Source: Flavonifractor porci (lineage in GTDB: Bacteria; Bacillota; Clostridia; Oscillospirales; Oscillospiraceae). From it: a stretch of 64,000 bases of DNA. The notes beneath the pieces were generated by a model. It was not told where the DNA came from, searched no databases, and worked only from the letters and a program-made list of their open reading frames with translations. Where the stretch lies: positions 186,001-250,000 of the forward strand of contig NZ_JBBHLB010000001.1 of the NCBI RefSeq assembly GCF_037572415.1, read 5' to 3'. Shown in pieces: positions 19,111 to 28,066 of this stretch (position 1 is its first letter; each line of letters begins with the position of its first letter). Both the position numbers and the translations under genes were made by a program.

Positions 19111-19968
19111 ATGGTAAAGATCGTACGCAAAAAGGTGCTCAACCCCAGCGTCACCCTGCTGGAAGTTGAGGCCCCCCTGATCGCCAAGAAGGCGCGGGCG
19201 GGACAGTTTATCATTCTGCGGTTGGATGAGCAGGGTGAGCGCATCCCTCTGACCATTGCCGACTATGACCGGGAGAAGGGCACCATCACCATCATTTTCC
19301 AGAAGGTGGGCCTGACCACTGAGCTGCTGGCCGACCTGAACGAGGGCGACCACATTCAGGACTTCGTGGGTCCCCTGGGTCTGGCAACCGAACTGCCCGA
19401 GGGCGCCAAGCGGGTCTGCGTGGTGGGTGGCGGCGTAGGCTGCGCCATTGCCTATCCCCAGGCCAAGACCTGCCATGCTGAGGGCATCGAGGTGGACGTG
19501 ATTGCCGGCTTCCGCTCCAAGGACATCGTGATCCTGGAGGACGAGTTCAAGGCGGTGAGCGACCACTGCTATATTATGACCGACGACGGTTCTTACGGCG
19601 AGCAGGGCTTTGTTACGGTGAAGCTGAAGGAACTCATTGATTCCGGGATCCACTATGACGCCGTCATCGCCATCGGCCCCATCCCCATGATGAAGTTTGT
19701 GTCCAAGACCACCGAGCCCTACGGCATCAAGACCATCGTCTCCCTGAACCCCATCATGATCGACGGCACCGGTATGTGCGGCGGCTGCCGTGTCACCGTG
19801 GGCGGCAAGATGAAGTTTGCCTGCGTGGACGGCCCTGACTTTGACGGCCATGAGGTGGATTTTAACGAGCTGATGAACCGCAACGCGGTCTACCGTGCCC
19901 AGGAGGCGGAGGAGAAGGAGCGCCACGCCTGCCGCATGGACCAGCTTGCCAAGGAAATGATCCAGTAA
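19111..19968 (+). CDS. nfnA: NfnA, FAD/NAD-binding subunit of electron-bifurcating transhydrogenase
   Basis: A 285-residue flavoprotein like dihydroorotate dehydrogenase electron-transfer subunits: FAD contact segment RIPLTIADYD, NAD-binding VCVVGGGVGCAIAYP, and a C-terminal 2Fe-2S site with DGTGMCGGCRVTVGG and a later Cys in FACVDGPDFDG. With NfnB it couples NADH, ferredoxin and NADP+. ATG 19111 is chosen (AGAGGTT upstream; no support for the extension to 19072). Followed by nfnB after 15 bases. Confidence 0.9.
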   Translation: MVKIVRKKVLNPSVTLLEVEAPLIAKKARAGQFIILRLDEQGERIPLTIADYDREKGTITIIFQKVGLTTELLADLNEGDHIQDFVGPLGLATELPEGAKRVCVVGGGVGCAIAYPQAKTCHAEGIEVDVIAGFRSKDIVILEDEFKAVSDHCYIMTDDGSYGEQGFVTVKLKELIDSGIHYDAVIAIGPIPMMKFVSKTTEPYGIKTIVSLNPIMIDGTGMCGGCRVTVGGKMKFACVDGPDFDGHEVDFNELMNRNAVYRAQEAEEKERHACRMDQLAKEMIQ

Positions 19969-19983
19969 GGAGAGACTGATACA

Positions 19984-21381
19984 ATGCCGAATATGAGTTT
20001 GAAGAAGGTCCCCATGCCGGAGCAGGACCCCAACGTACGCAACCACAACTTCCAGGAGGTCTCTCTGGGCTACACCGCTGAGATGGCCATGGAAGAGGCC
20101 GGCCGCTGCCTCAACTGCAAGCACAAGCCCTGCGTAGGCGGCTGCCCGGTGAACATCCGCATCCCTGAGTTTATTGCCAAGGTAGCTGAGGGTGATTTCA
20201 AGGCCGCTTATGAGATCATCTCCGACACCAACGCCCTGCCCAGCGTCAGCGGCCGTGTGTGTCCTCAGGAGAGCCAGTGTGAGGCCCGCTGCGTCCGGGC
20301 CATTAAGGGCGAGCCGGTGGCCATCGGTCGTCTGGAGCGCTTTGTGGCCGACTGGTATCGTGAGAATATCAACGCCATGCCGGAGAAACCCCAGACCAAC
20401 GGCATCAAGGTGGCGGTGGTGGGCTCCGGTCCTGCCAGCCTGACCTGCGCCAGCGACCTGGCCAAGCACGGCTATGAAGTCACCATTTTTGAGGCCTTCC
20501 ATACTGCCGGCGGCGTGCTGGTGTACGGCATCCCCGAGTTCCGCCTGCCCAAGGCTATTGTCCAGAACGAGGTGAACAAGCTGTCGGCCCTGGGCGTGGA
20601 TCTGGAGACCGATATGGTCATCGGCAAGACCTTCGACATCGACGAGATGTTTGAGGAGGGCTACGAGGCCGTGTTCATCGGCTCCGGTGCCGGTCTGCCC
20701 ATGTTCATGGGCATCGAGGGCGAGACGCTGGCGGGCGTGTACTCCGCCAACGAGTATCTGACCCGTATCAACCTGATGAAGGCCTACCGGGAGGGCTATG
20801 ACACCCCCCTGAAGATCTCCGGTTCCGCAGCCATCATCGGCGGCGGCAACGTGGCCATGGACGCCGCCCGCTGCGCCAAGCGCATGGGCGCCAAGCACGT
20901 CTATGTCCTCTACCGCCGCGATGAGGAGGAGATGCCCGCCCGTAAGGAGGAGGTCCACCACGCCAAGGAGGAGGGCATCGAGTTCATGCTTCTCACCAAT
21001 CCTATCAAGGTGCTGGATGACGGTACCGGCAAGGTGGGCGGCCTGGAGTGTGTGAAGATGCGCCTGGCTGCGCCCGATGAGAGCGGCCGCCGTGCTCCCA
21101 AAGTGGTGGAGGGTTCCAACTTCAACCTGGAGGTGGATACCGTGGTCATGAGTCTGGGTACCAGCCCCAACCCCCTGATCCGGTCTACCACCCCCGGCCT
21201 GGAGACCAACAAGAAGGGCTGCCTCCAGGTCAACGAGGAGACCATGGAGACCAGCCGGGAGGGCGTGTACGCCGGCGGCGACGCCGTTACCGGCGCAGCC
21301 ACCGTGATCCTGGCCATGGGCGCCGGCAAGAAGGCTGCCGCCTCCATGCACGAGTATCTGACCCGTAAGCACAGCAAGTAA
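19984..21381 (+). CDS. nfnB: NfnB, NADPH-binding subunit (GltD-like)
   Basis: A 465-residue protein. The N-terminal Cys-rich 4Fe-4S segment is CLNCKHKPCVGGCPVNI and CPQESQCEARCVRA, then FAD-binding VAVVGSGPASLTCASDLA and NADPH-binding AIIGGGNVAMDAARCAKRMG, ending GVYAGGDAVTGAATVILAMG. It resembles glutamate synthase small subunits, but the nfnA neighbour and the lack of a large GltB indicate the bifurcating transhydrogenase. Such enzymes serve NADPH supply in fermentative Clostridia. Confidence 0.9.
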   Translation: MPNMSLKKVPMPEQDPNVRNHNFQEVSLGYTAEMAMEEAGRCLNCKHKPCVGGCPVNIRIPEFIAKVAEGDFKAAYEIISDTNALPSVSGRVCPQESQCEARCVRAIKGEPVAIGRLERFVADWYRENINAMPEKPQTNGIKVAVVGSGPASLTCASDLAKHGYEVTIFEAFHTAGGVLVYGIPEFRLPKAIVQNEVNKLSALGVDLETDMVIGKTFDIDEMFEEGYEAVFIGSGAGLPMFMGIEGETLAGVYSANEYLTRINLMKAYREGYDTPLKISGSAAIIGGGNVAMDAARCAKRMGAKHVYVLYRRDEEEMPARKEEVHHAKEEGIEFMLLTNPIKVLDDGTGKVGGLECVKMRLAAPDESGRRAPKVVEGSNFNLEVDTVVMSLGTSPNPLIRSTTPGLETNKKGCLQVNEETMETSREGVYAGGDAVTGAATVILAMGAGKKAAASMHEYLTRKHSK

Positions 21382-21388
21382 GTCCTGA

Positions 21389-21421
21389 GGGCCCTGCCGC
21401 ACAGCGGCGGGGTCCTTTTTG
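21389..21421 (+). terminator. nfnAB terminator
   Basis: A 12-bp stem with two wobble pairs (21389-21400 and 21404-21415, loop ACA), then TTTTT. Confidence 0.88.
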
Positions 21422-21466
21422 CTTTCCTGATTACTGAAAGGGAAGTGACTGTGCAAAAGGTGGGTA

Positions 21467-21495
21467 TTGCGGCCAGAGCGGGGGAGAGGTACACT
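21467..21495 (+). promoter_or_regulatory. Putative promoter of the MATE gene
   Basis: TTGCGG, 17-bp spacer, TACACT, about 38 bases before the start. Confidence 0.4.
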
Positions 21496-21532
21496 ATACC
21501 CTGTATGAGACAGAGAAAAGGAGAGGATGGGA

Positions 21533-22870
21533 ATGCCTGCCCTTCAAAATGACCTGACCCAGGGCAGCGTCAGCGGTCAGCTGATCCGGTATGCCATGCC
21601 CCTGGTGGCCTCCAGCCTGCTGCAGGCCATCTACTCCATCACGGACATCATCATTGCCGGCCATTTTATTGGAGACAATGGGATCTCCGCCATCAACACC
21701 TCCAGCGTGATCATGAATATGCTCACCCAGCTGGCCATCGGCGTTACGGTGGGCGGCAACATTCTGGTGAGCCGCTATTTCGGCAGCGGCGCCGAAGAGG
21801 ACCGCCGGAGGGCGGCGGGCAATACCCTGACCATCGGCATCATTGCCGGTATCCTCTTTACCGCTCTGGTGGTGCTGCTGTGCAAGCCTATTTTGATTCT
21901 GCTGCGGGCGCCCGCCATGGAGGACTCGGTGGCCTATCTGGGAATCTGCGGTATGGGCCTGTTCTATATTTTTGGCTATAACGCTCTGTCGGCCATCCTG
22001 CGGGGCGTGGGCAACTCCCGTATCCCGCTGTATTGTATCATCCTGTCGGTGAGCCTCAATGTGGTACTGGATATTTATTTTGTTGCCGTACGCGAGATGG
22101 GGGTGACGGGTGCTGCTCTGGCTACCGTGATCGGACAGGGGGTGTCCTTTGTAACGGCGCTGATTTTCTGCCTGCTTCACCGGAAGGGCCTGGGCCTGCT
22201 GCCCCGGTACCTGGCCCCGGAGAAGCAGGTGGTGAGCCGTACCCTGAAGCTGGGCCTGCCGGTGGCCCTTCAATGGACCGTTGCCAGCGTCTCCTGGCTG
22301 GTGGTGCTCACCCTCATCAACAAGTACGACGTGGATGTGTCCGCTGCCAATGGTGTGTCCAACAAGATCCGGGATTTCTGTCAGCTCTTCCTGTCCGCCC
22401 TTACCACCGGCGCGGGCACCATGTGCGCCCAGTGCCTGGGCGCCAAGCTGTACGACCGGGCGGAGCAGGTGATGAAAACCTGTATGAAGCTGTCTCTGGG
22501 CATGGCGGCGGTCATTATCGCCCTGGCAGAGGTACTGGCCCCCTGGCTGGTGATGATCTTCACCCCCGACCCTGATGTGCAGGCCTGGGCGGTCATCAAC
22601 CTGCGGCTCGAGATCGTGTGCCAGCTGTTTTATGCGGGGATGTTCACCTATAATACCCTTGCTACCGGTTCAGGCCACACGGTGTTTATTATGTGGAACT
22701 CCTTCCTCAACTGCATCGTGGTACGCCTGGTGCTGGCCGTGGTGCTGGAGCACTTTATGGGCATCTACGGCGTCTATCTGGCCTGTGGTATCGCTGTGTC
22801 CAGCTCGGTGCCGGTGGGCTGGTGGTTCTACCGCTCCAACCGCTGGAGAACAGCAAAAAATGTAGCCTGA
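21533..22870 (+). CDS. MATE-family efflux transporter
   Basis: A 445-residue protein with 12 predicted spans in two repeats. The MATE pattern is seen in LIRYAMPLVASSLLQAIYSI and LKLGLPVALQWTVASVSWLV. It exports drugs or metabolites against Na+ or H+; the substrate is unknown. AAAAGGAG lies upstream of two close ATGs (21527, 21533); the second has better spacing. A single-gene unit. Confidence 0.88.
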   Translation: MPALQNDLTQGSVSGQLIRYAMPLVASSLLQAIYSITDIIIAGHFIGDNGISAINTSSVIMNMLTQLAIGVTVGGNILVSRYFGSGAEEDRRRAAGNTLTIGIIAGILFTALVVLLCKPILILLRAPAMEDSVAYLGICGMGLFYIFGYNALSAILRGVGNSRIPLYCIILSVSLNVVLDIYFVAVREMGVTGAALATVIGQGVSFVTALIFCLLHRKGLGLLPRYLAPEKQVVSRTLKLGLPVALQWTVASVSWLVVLTLINKYDVDVSAANGVSNKIRDFCQLFLSALTTGAGTMCAQCLGAKLYDRAEQVMKTCMKLSLGMAAVIIALAEVLAPWLVMIFTPDPDVQAWAVINLRLEIVCQLFYAGMFTYNTLATGSGHTVFIMWNSFLNCIVVRLVLAVVLEHFMGIYGVYLACGIAVSSSVPVGWWFYRSNRWRTAKNVA

Positions 22871-22971
22871 TAAAGTGGGGGAACACGCCTGCTGGGAGAC
22901 ATATTACGTGGAAAGTATCAATCGCTCAACGAGAAGAATGGTCTTATCTCTCTTTTTGTGTGAACCGATGG

Positions 22972-23000
22972 TTGAAACGCACGGTTTTCTAATGTATACT
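22972..23000 (+). promoter_or_regulatory. Promoter of the transketolase operon
   Basis: TTGAAA (22972-22977), 17-bp spacer, TATACT (22995-23000), about 50 bases before the start. Confidence 0.6.
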
Positions 23001-23052
23001 AGGGGTCAGAGAATTTGGCCCTTCGGGCCCACAGAATGGAAAGGTGAATCGA

Positions 23053-23898
23053 ATGGAACAGTCAAAGGTCCACGCACTGGCTGTCACAGCCGCTCGTGCC
23101 CGCCTGCTGGCGATGGACATGGTGCACGATGCGGCTTCCGGCCACATCGGCGGCTCCCTGTCCTCCATGGACATCGTTACCACCCTGTACGGTCATGTGA
23201 TGCGGGTAGATCCCGCCGATCCCCGGGACCCTGACCGGGACCGCTTCGTGCTGTCCAAAGGGCACTGTACCCCCGCGCTCTACCCCAATCTGGCTCTGAA
23301 GGGCTTTTTCCCCTTGGAAGATCTGAAGCTTTTCCGCTCCATCAAGGGCGAGATGTCCGGCCATGCCGAGATGCGCCACATCAAGGGCGTGGATATGTCC
23401 ACCGGCTCTCTGGGCCAGGGCATCTCCGCTGCCGTGGGTATGGCTCTGGCGGGCAAGGCCGATCAGAAGGACTATCGTGTGTACGCTCTGTTGGGCGACG
23501 GCGAGATCGAGGAGGGCCAGGTGTGGGAGGCCGCCATGTCCGCGGCCAAATACCATCTGGACAACCTGTGTGCCATTGTGGACGTCAATGGTTTGCAGAT
23601 CGACGGCGCTACCGCTGACGTTATGCCCTCCGAGCCCCTGGACAAGAAGTTTGAGGCCTTCAACTGGAATGTGATCCATGTGGACGGCCACGATTTCAAC
23701 GCCCTGGAAGAGGCCTTTAACGCCGCTGCCGCCTGCAAGGGCAAGCCCACCGTGCTGCTGGCCAAGACCATCAAGGGTAAGGGCGTTTCCTTTATGGAAG
23801 GGGACTACGGCTGGCATGGTAAGGCCCCCAATGACGAGCAGTATGAAAAGGCCCATGCGGAGCTGGCCGCGACGCTGGCGGAACTGGAGGGAAAGTAA
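23053..23898 (+). CDS. Transketolase, N-terminal (ThDP-binding) subunit
   Basis: A 281-residue split transketolase half. ThDP motif GDGEIEEGQVWEAAMSAAKYHLDN is partly visible as LLGDGEIEEGQVWEAA with NLCAIVDVNGLQIDG; the substrate-facing His lies in DAASGHIGGSLSS. It transfers two-carbon units between sugars in the pentose-phosphate pathway. ATG 23053 has GAAAGGTG upstream. The C-terminal half follows after 3 bases. Confidence 0.92.
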   Translation: MEQSKVHALAVTAARARLLAMDMVHDAASGHIGGSLSSMDIVTTLYGHVMRVDPADPRDPDRDRFVLSKGHCTPALYPNLALKGFFPLEDLKLFRSIKGEMSGHAEMRHIKGVDMSTGSLGQGISAAVGMALAGKADQKDYRVYALLGDGEIEEGQVWEAAMSAAKYHLDNLCAIVDVNGLQIDGATADVMPSEPLDKKFEAFNWNVIHVDGHDFNALEEAFNAAAACKGKPTVLLAKTIKGKGVSFMEGDYGWHGKAPNDEQYEKAHAELAATLAELEGK

Positions 23899-23901
23899 GC
23901 C

Positions 23902-24849
23902 ATGAGTGAGAAGATCGCCACCCGCGTGGCATATGGTAAGGCCCTGGCCGAGCTGGCCGACCAGTATCCCGACCTGGTGGTGCTGGACGCAGACCTGTCC
24001 GGCTCTACCCAGAGCGCCTTTTTTGCCAAGGCCCACCCTGAGCGTTTTTACAACATGGGCATTGCCGAAGCTAATATGACCGGTGTAGCTGCCGGTATGG
24101 CCACCTGCGGCAAAATGCCCTTCACCCATACCTTTGCTATGTTTGCCACCGGCCGTGCCTATGAGCAGGTCCGTAACTCCGTGGCCTATCCTCGGCTCAA
24201 CGTGAAAATCGTGGGCTCCCACGGCGGCCTGTCCGTAGGTGAGGATGGCGCTACCCATCAGTGCATCGAAGACTACGCTCTCATGCGTACCATCCCCAAC
24301 ATGATGGTGGTCTCTCCCTGCGACGGCCCTGAGATGCGTCTGGCGGTGAAGGCTCTGCTGGACTATGACGGACCGGCCTACCTGCGGCTGGGCCGCCTGG
24401 CGGTGGACAGCGTCACGGATGAGGTCCCCGGTTACTCCTTCCAGCTGGGCAAAGGTTCCATGCTGCGGGACGGCACCGACGTTACCGTCATTGCCACCGG
24501 CATGATGGTCCAGATGGCCTATGCCGCCGCTGAGAAACTGGCGGAGGAGGGCATCTCCGTCCGGGTCATCGATATGCACACCATCAAGCCTCTGGACGGC
24601 GAGATCGTGCTGAAGGCTGCCCTGGAGACCCGCTGTATCGTCACCTCTGAGGAGCACACCGTCCTCAACGGCCTGGGCTCCGCTGTGGCGGAATTTCTGG
24701 CCGAGCACTGTCCGGTGCCCGTGGTGCGCCACGGCGTCAACGATGAGTTCGGCCGCTCCGGCGAGGCCAAGGCGGTGCTGGAAGCCTACGGCCTCACCAC
24801 CGAGGGTATCATTGAGAAGGTACGTCAGGCCCTGAAGCTGAAGAAATGA
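23902..24849 (+). CDS. Transketolase, C-terminal subunit
   Basis: A 315-residue half carrying the pyrimidine-binding and C-terminal domains: NMGIAEANMTGVAAGMATCG with the catalytic Glu, and GLSVGEDGATHQCIEDYALM. It forms the active enzyme with the preceding subunit, as in many Clostridia and archaea. It overlaps the HAD gene by four bases (ATGA). Confidence 0.92.
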   Translation: MSEKIATRVAYGKALAELADQYPDLVVLDADLSGSTQSAFFAKAHPERFYNMGIAEANMTGVAAGMATCGKMPFTHTFAMFATGRAYEQVRNSVAYPRLNVKIVGSHGGLSVGEDGATHQCIEDYALMRTIPNMMVVSPCDGPEMRLAVKALLDYDGPAYLRLGRLAVDSVTDEVPGYSFQLGKGSMLRDGTDVTVIATGMMVQMAYAAAEKLAEEGISVRVIDMHTIKPLDGEIVLKAALETRCIVTSEEHTVLNGLGSAVAEFLAEHCPVPVVRHGVNDEFGRSGEAKAVLEAYGLTTEGIIEKVRQALKLKK

Positions 24850-25673
24850 GCGACATCCGACTGATCTGCCTGGACATGGACGGTACGCTTCTGGACGACG
24901 ACCATGCCACTGTGCCGCCCCGGAACGTGGCCGCCCTCCGGGCGGCGGCGGAGCGGGGGGCGGCGGTGACCATCGCCAGCGGACGCGCCTGGTCCCTGCT
25001 GCGGGCGGTGGATGCTCAGATCGGCGTTACCCGGTATGCCGTGCTGTCCAACGGCGCGGCGGTGCTGGATGTGACCACGGGGGAGTGGATCTACCGCCGG
25101 CCCATGGATCCGGCTGCCCGCCGTACCATCCTCTCTCTGCTGCTGGACTGGGGCCTGCCCTTTGAGGTCTACTGCGAGGGGGAGAACTATATCCAGGCCG
25201 ACCGCACCGAGCAGGTGGTGGGCAGCGCCCTGTCCCCGGAGTTTGCCCAGGTGCTGCGGACCTGCTCCCATTTTCCGGAGGATCTGAACGCCGCCCTGGA
25301 GGGCAAGGCGGTGGAGAAGATCCACATCTTCCATGTACCTCCGGAGCGCCGGCAGGAACTGCTGGACACGGTGGAGGACTGCGGTCCGCTGGCGGTGACC
25401 ACCTCCTTTGGGGAGAATATGGAACTCACCGCCCCCGGTGTCAACAAGGGTTCGGCGGTACAGGCCCTGTGTGCCCGACTGGGGCTGGGGCCTGACCAGG
25501 TGATGGCCTTCGGCGACGCCGGCAATGACCTGGAGCTGCTGGGCTGGGCGGGTTGGTCCTTCGCCATGGACAATGCCAGCGACGAGGCCAAGGCCGCCGC
25601 GTGCTATACCACTGGTACCAACCGGGAGGGCGGCGTCGGTATGGCTGTGGAACAATATTTTCTGAATACATAG
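24846..25673 (+). CDS. HAD-superfamily phosphatase (Cof type)
   Basis: A 275-residue Cof/IIB hydrolase. Motif I LDMDGTLLDDD, motif II TIASGRAW, motif III Lys in VNKGSAVQAL and motif IV MAFGDAGNDLELL are all present. It dephosphorylates sugar phosphates or nucleotides. It is translationally coupled to transketolase, which suggests a sugar phosphate, but this is inference. Confidence 0.88.
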   Translation: MSDIRLICLDMDGTLLDDDHATVPPRNVAALRAAAERGAAVTIASGRAWSLLRAVDAQIGVTRYAVLSNGAAVLDVTTGEWIYRRPMDPAARRTILSLLLDWGLPFEVYCEGENYIQADRTEQVVGSALSPEFAQVLRTCSHFPEDLNAALEGKAVEKIHIFHVPPERRQELLDTVEDCGPLAVTTSFGENMELTAPGVNKGSAVQALCARLGLGPDQVMAFGDAGNDLELLGWAGWSFAMDNASDEAKAAACYTTGTNREGGVGMAVEQYFLNT

Positions 25674-25675
25674 TC

Positions 25676-25709
25676 AAACGGCGCATGACCATTGTCATGC
25701 GCCGTTTTT
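25676..25709 (+). terminator. Terminator of the transketolase operon
   Basis: A perfect 14-bp stem AAACGGCGCATGAC / GTCATGCGCCGTTT with loop CATT, then TT. It lies between convergent genes and may also act weakly on the minus strand. Confidence 0.85.
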
Positions 25710-25724
25710 CCTCATGGTAGGTTT

Positions 25725-27071
25725 TCAGCGGGCCACAGAAGAGAAGCCGGGCTGTTGTTCCGGCTCAGTCTGACGGATCTTATGGAAGTACCGCAGCAGG
25801 AAGAACAGGGTGATGACCAGGCAGATTCCCTCGGAGAACAGGGGAGAGAGCCAGATGCCCGTATCGCCCAGCACTTTGGACAGGACCACCAGACAGCCGG
25901 CAATGAGCACCAGGCCCCGGCCAAAGGAGATGGTAAGGGCGGGGAAGGGGAGTTCAACGGCGGTAAAGAAGCCGGAGATCACGACATTGAAGCCCATGAG
26001 CAGGAAGGCGGGGGCATAGAGCCGCAGTGCGCTGACGGTGTATCCAAAAAGCGGATCGCCCGGTTCCAGAAACAGTCCTACGATGGGACCGGCCAGCAGC
26101 TGGCAGATGGCGAAGAAACCGATACCCGCCGCTGCCACCAGCTTGACGCCATAAGACAGGAATTTGTGGCACAGGGGCCGCTGTCCTGCGCCAAGGTAGA
26201 AGCTGGACAGAGGCTGGACTCCATGGGCGGTACCGATCATGGTCATGAGCACCAGGGTGTTGACATAGCTGATGATGGTGTAGGAGGTGAGAGCAGCCTC
26301 ACCGGACACCTGAAGGATGGTCTGATTGAACAGGAAAATGACCAGACCGTTGGAGAATTCGCTCAGTCCGTCGGAGGTGCCCAGAGGAATGATCCGGCGG
26401 TAAGCGCCGAAGTCGGGCTTGAAACGGCCAAAGCGCAGCGGGTTGGGGTGACGCACGAAGTAGATGACAAAGACCACGGTAGAGGTGACCTGGGCCAGGC
26501 CAGTGGCCAGAGCCGCGCCCCAAACACCCCAGTGGAAGTGCATCACAAACACATAGTCCAGCACCACATTCATAATGGCACAGGAGAGTACGCCGATGGT
26601 GCTGACATGGGGAGCGCCGTCTGCCTTTACCTGAACCTCAAGGTTGTAAGACACGGTAAAAAAGACCGAGAAACAGGCGATAATAGCCACATACTCCTTT
26701 ACCAGCGGCAGCAGGTCTCCGGTGGCCCCCAGGAACAGTGCCACGCGCTCCAGGTTCAGCAGCACAGCTGCCGTCAGAACCAGAGACAGGACAATGACCA
26801 CCGCCAGGTTCTGATTGAAGTAGTTGCGGGCTTTCTCCTCATCTCCCTGTCCCAGAGCCAGGGACAGAACGGTGGAGGTGCCGGTGGCCAGCAGGATGCC
26901 TATGGTAAAGATGAGGGATATGAAGGGCATGGATAGATTCACCGCGCCCAGAGCGTGGCTGCCCACACCGTGGGCCACAAAAATACCGTCTACCATGGTG
27001 TATAGGGAGAAGATCCACATGGAGACGATGGATGGAATGGTAAACTTGAAAAACTTGGCGACCAGATTCAC
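25725..27071 (-). CDS. MATE-family efflux transporter under MerR control
   Basis: A 448-residue, 12-span MATE protein, starting at GTG with AGGAGG upstream. Segments FKFTIPSIVSMWIFSLYTMV and FGAYRRIIPLGTSDGLSEF match MATE repeats. Its promoter has a 19-bp spacer carrying an inverted repeat, and the divergent gene is a MerR regulator with an effector domain. This strongly suggests drug-induced expression. Confidence 0.9.
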   Translation of the reverse strand: MNLVAKFFKFTIPSIVSMWIFSLYTMVDGIFVAHGVGSHALGAVNLSMPFISLIFTIGILLATGTSTVLSLALGQGDEEKARNYFNQNLAVVIVLSLVLTAAVLLNLERVALFLGATGDLLPLVKEYVAIIACFSVFFTVSYNLEVQVKADGAPHVSTIGVLSCAIMNVVLDYVFVMHFHWGVWGAALATGLAQVTSTVVFVIYFVRHPNPLRFGRFKPDFGAYRRIIPLGTSDGLSEFSNGLVIFLFNQTILQVSGEAALTSYTIISYVNTLVLMTMIGTAHGVQPLSSFYLGAGQRPLCHKFLSYGVKLVAAAGIGFFAICQLLAGPIVGLFLEPGDPLFGYTVSALRLYAPAFLLMGFNVVISGFFTAVELPFPALTISFGRGLVLIAGCLVVLSKVLGDTGIWLSPLFSEGICLVITLFFLLRYFHKIRQTEPEQQPGFSSVAR

Positions 27072-27097
27072 GGGTAAAACCTCCTCTTACTGAGGAT

Positions 27098-27128
27098 ATG
27101 ATAAACCCTCGTACTATCCGAGAGTCAA
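27098..27128 (-). promoter_or_regulatory. MerR-type promoter/operator of the MATE gene
   Basis: On the minus strand TTGACT (27128-27123), a 19-bp spacer and TATCAT (27103-27098). The spacer region holds the inverted repeat ACTCTCG-N7-CGAGGGT. An overlong 19-bp spacer with an operator inside is the hallmark of promoters activated by MerR-family proteins through DNA distortion. Confidence 0.8.
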
Positions 27129-27146
27129 GAGCGGGAGGCAAAAAAG

Positions 27147-27953
27147 TTGAAAGAATTTTATCAGATCCATGAATTGGCCAAATTGTTCGACCTTTGTCCC
27201 GATACCCTGCGCTATTACGAGGAGAAGGGACTGCTGCACCCGGTGCGGGGGGAGAACCGCTACCGGATGTATGGTATTCAGGATGTGTGTACTCTGAATA
27301 TCATCCGCGCCCTGCGGGAGCTGGATCTGCCCACCCGGGAGATCGGCGCCTATCTGGAACGGCGGAGTGTGGGGGAGACCCTGGAGCTGCTGGACCGGGA
27401 GGAGGGACTGCTCAAGCGTCGGATGGAGGAACTGGAGGCCGCACGGAAGGAGGCGGCAGAGCGTCGAGCACGGCTGGAGCGCTACCGGGTGGTAGAGGCC
27501 GGGCGTGTAGAGCTGGTCCGGGAGCCGGAGCGGCCCTATGTCTTTCTGGAAAAGGATTTTATTCTGGAGAAGGAAGTGGACTTCCAGCTCAAGCGGCTGG
27601 AACAGCGGCACCAGGATTACATCCAGGTCATCGGCAGCCAGTGTATGGGGGCGCAGGTGGACGAGGAAAGTCTGAAAAAGGGGATCTTCAACCACTTTTC
27701 CCGGGTCTTTTTCCTCACCAGCCCCGGACTGCCCTATGATGATGTGCTGCCTGGCGGGGAGTACGCCCGACTGTACTATCGGGGCGAATATGACCGGATG
27801 GAGGAGCATTTAAGCACGTTGCTGACAGGAATCCAGACGGCCGGGCGGACGCCAGAGGGGGCGCCGCTGGAACTCTACCGTATCGACGCTCACGACACCA
27901 ATCATTCAGAGGAGTATGTCACGGAGCTCCAGGTGCGGGTCTGTGCCCTGTGA
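27147..27953 (+). CDS. MerR-family regulator with effector-binding domain
   Basis: A 268-residue regulator starting at TTG (GGGAGG upstream). N-terminal MerR HTH YQIHELAKLFDLCPDTLRYY with wing ENRYRMYG, a long dimerisation helix (about 80-118), and a C-terminal domain of about 150 residues resembling BmrR/GyrI effector domains. It is divergent from the MATE pump and should activate it on ligand binding. Confidence 0.88.
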   Translation: MKEFYQIHELAKLFDLCPDTLRYYEEKGLLHPVRGENRYRMYGIQDVCTLNIIRALRELDLPTREIGAYLERRSVGETLELLDREEGLLKRRMEELEAARKEAAERRARLERYRVVEAGRVELVREPERPYVFLEKDFILEKEVDFQLKRLEQRHQDYIQVIGSQCMGAQVDEESLKKGIFNHFSRVFFLTSPGLPYDDVLPGGEYARLYYRGEYDRMEEHLSTLLTGIQTAGRTPEGAPLELYRIDAHDTNHSEEYVTELQVRVCAL

Positions 27954-28066
27954 CCCTGGATCTGTTGTGGGCCGCCAGGCAGGGCAAGAAACTTTTTACA
28001 GCAGCGGCGCGTCTATGACATGACGGGTCTCCCGTCAGATGCAGCGTTTGACAGGAGGAGATACAC

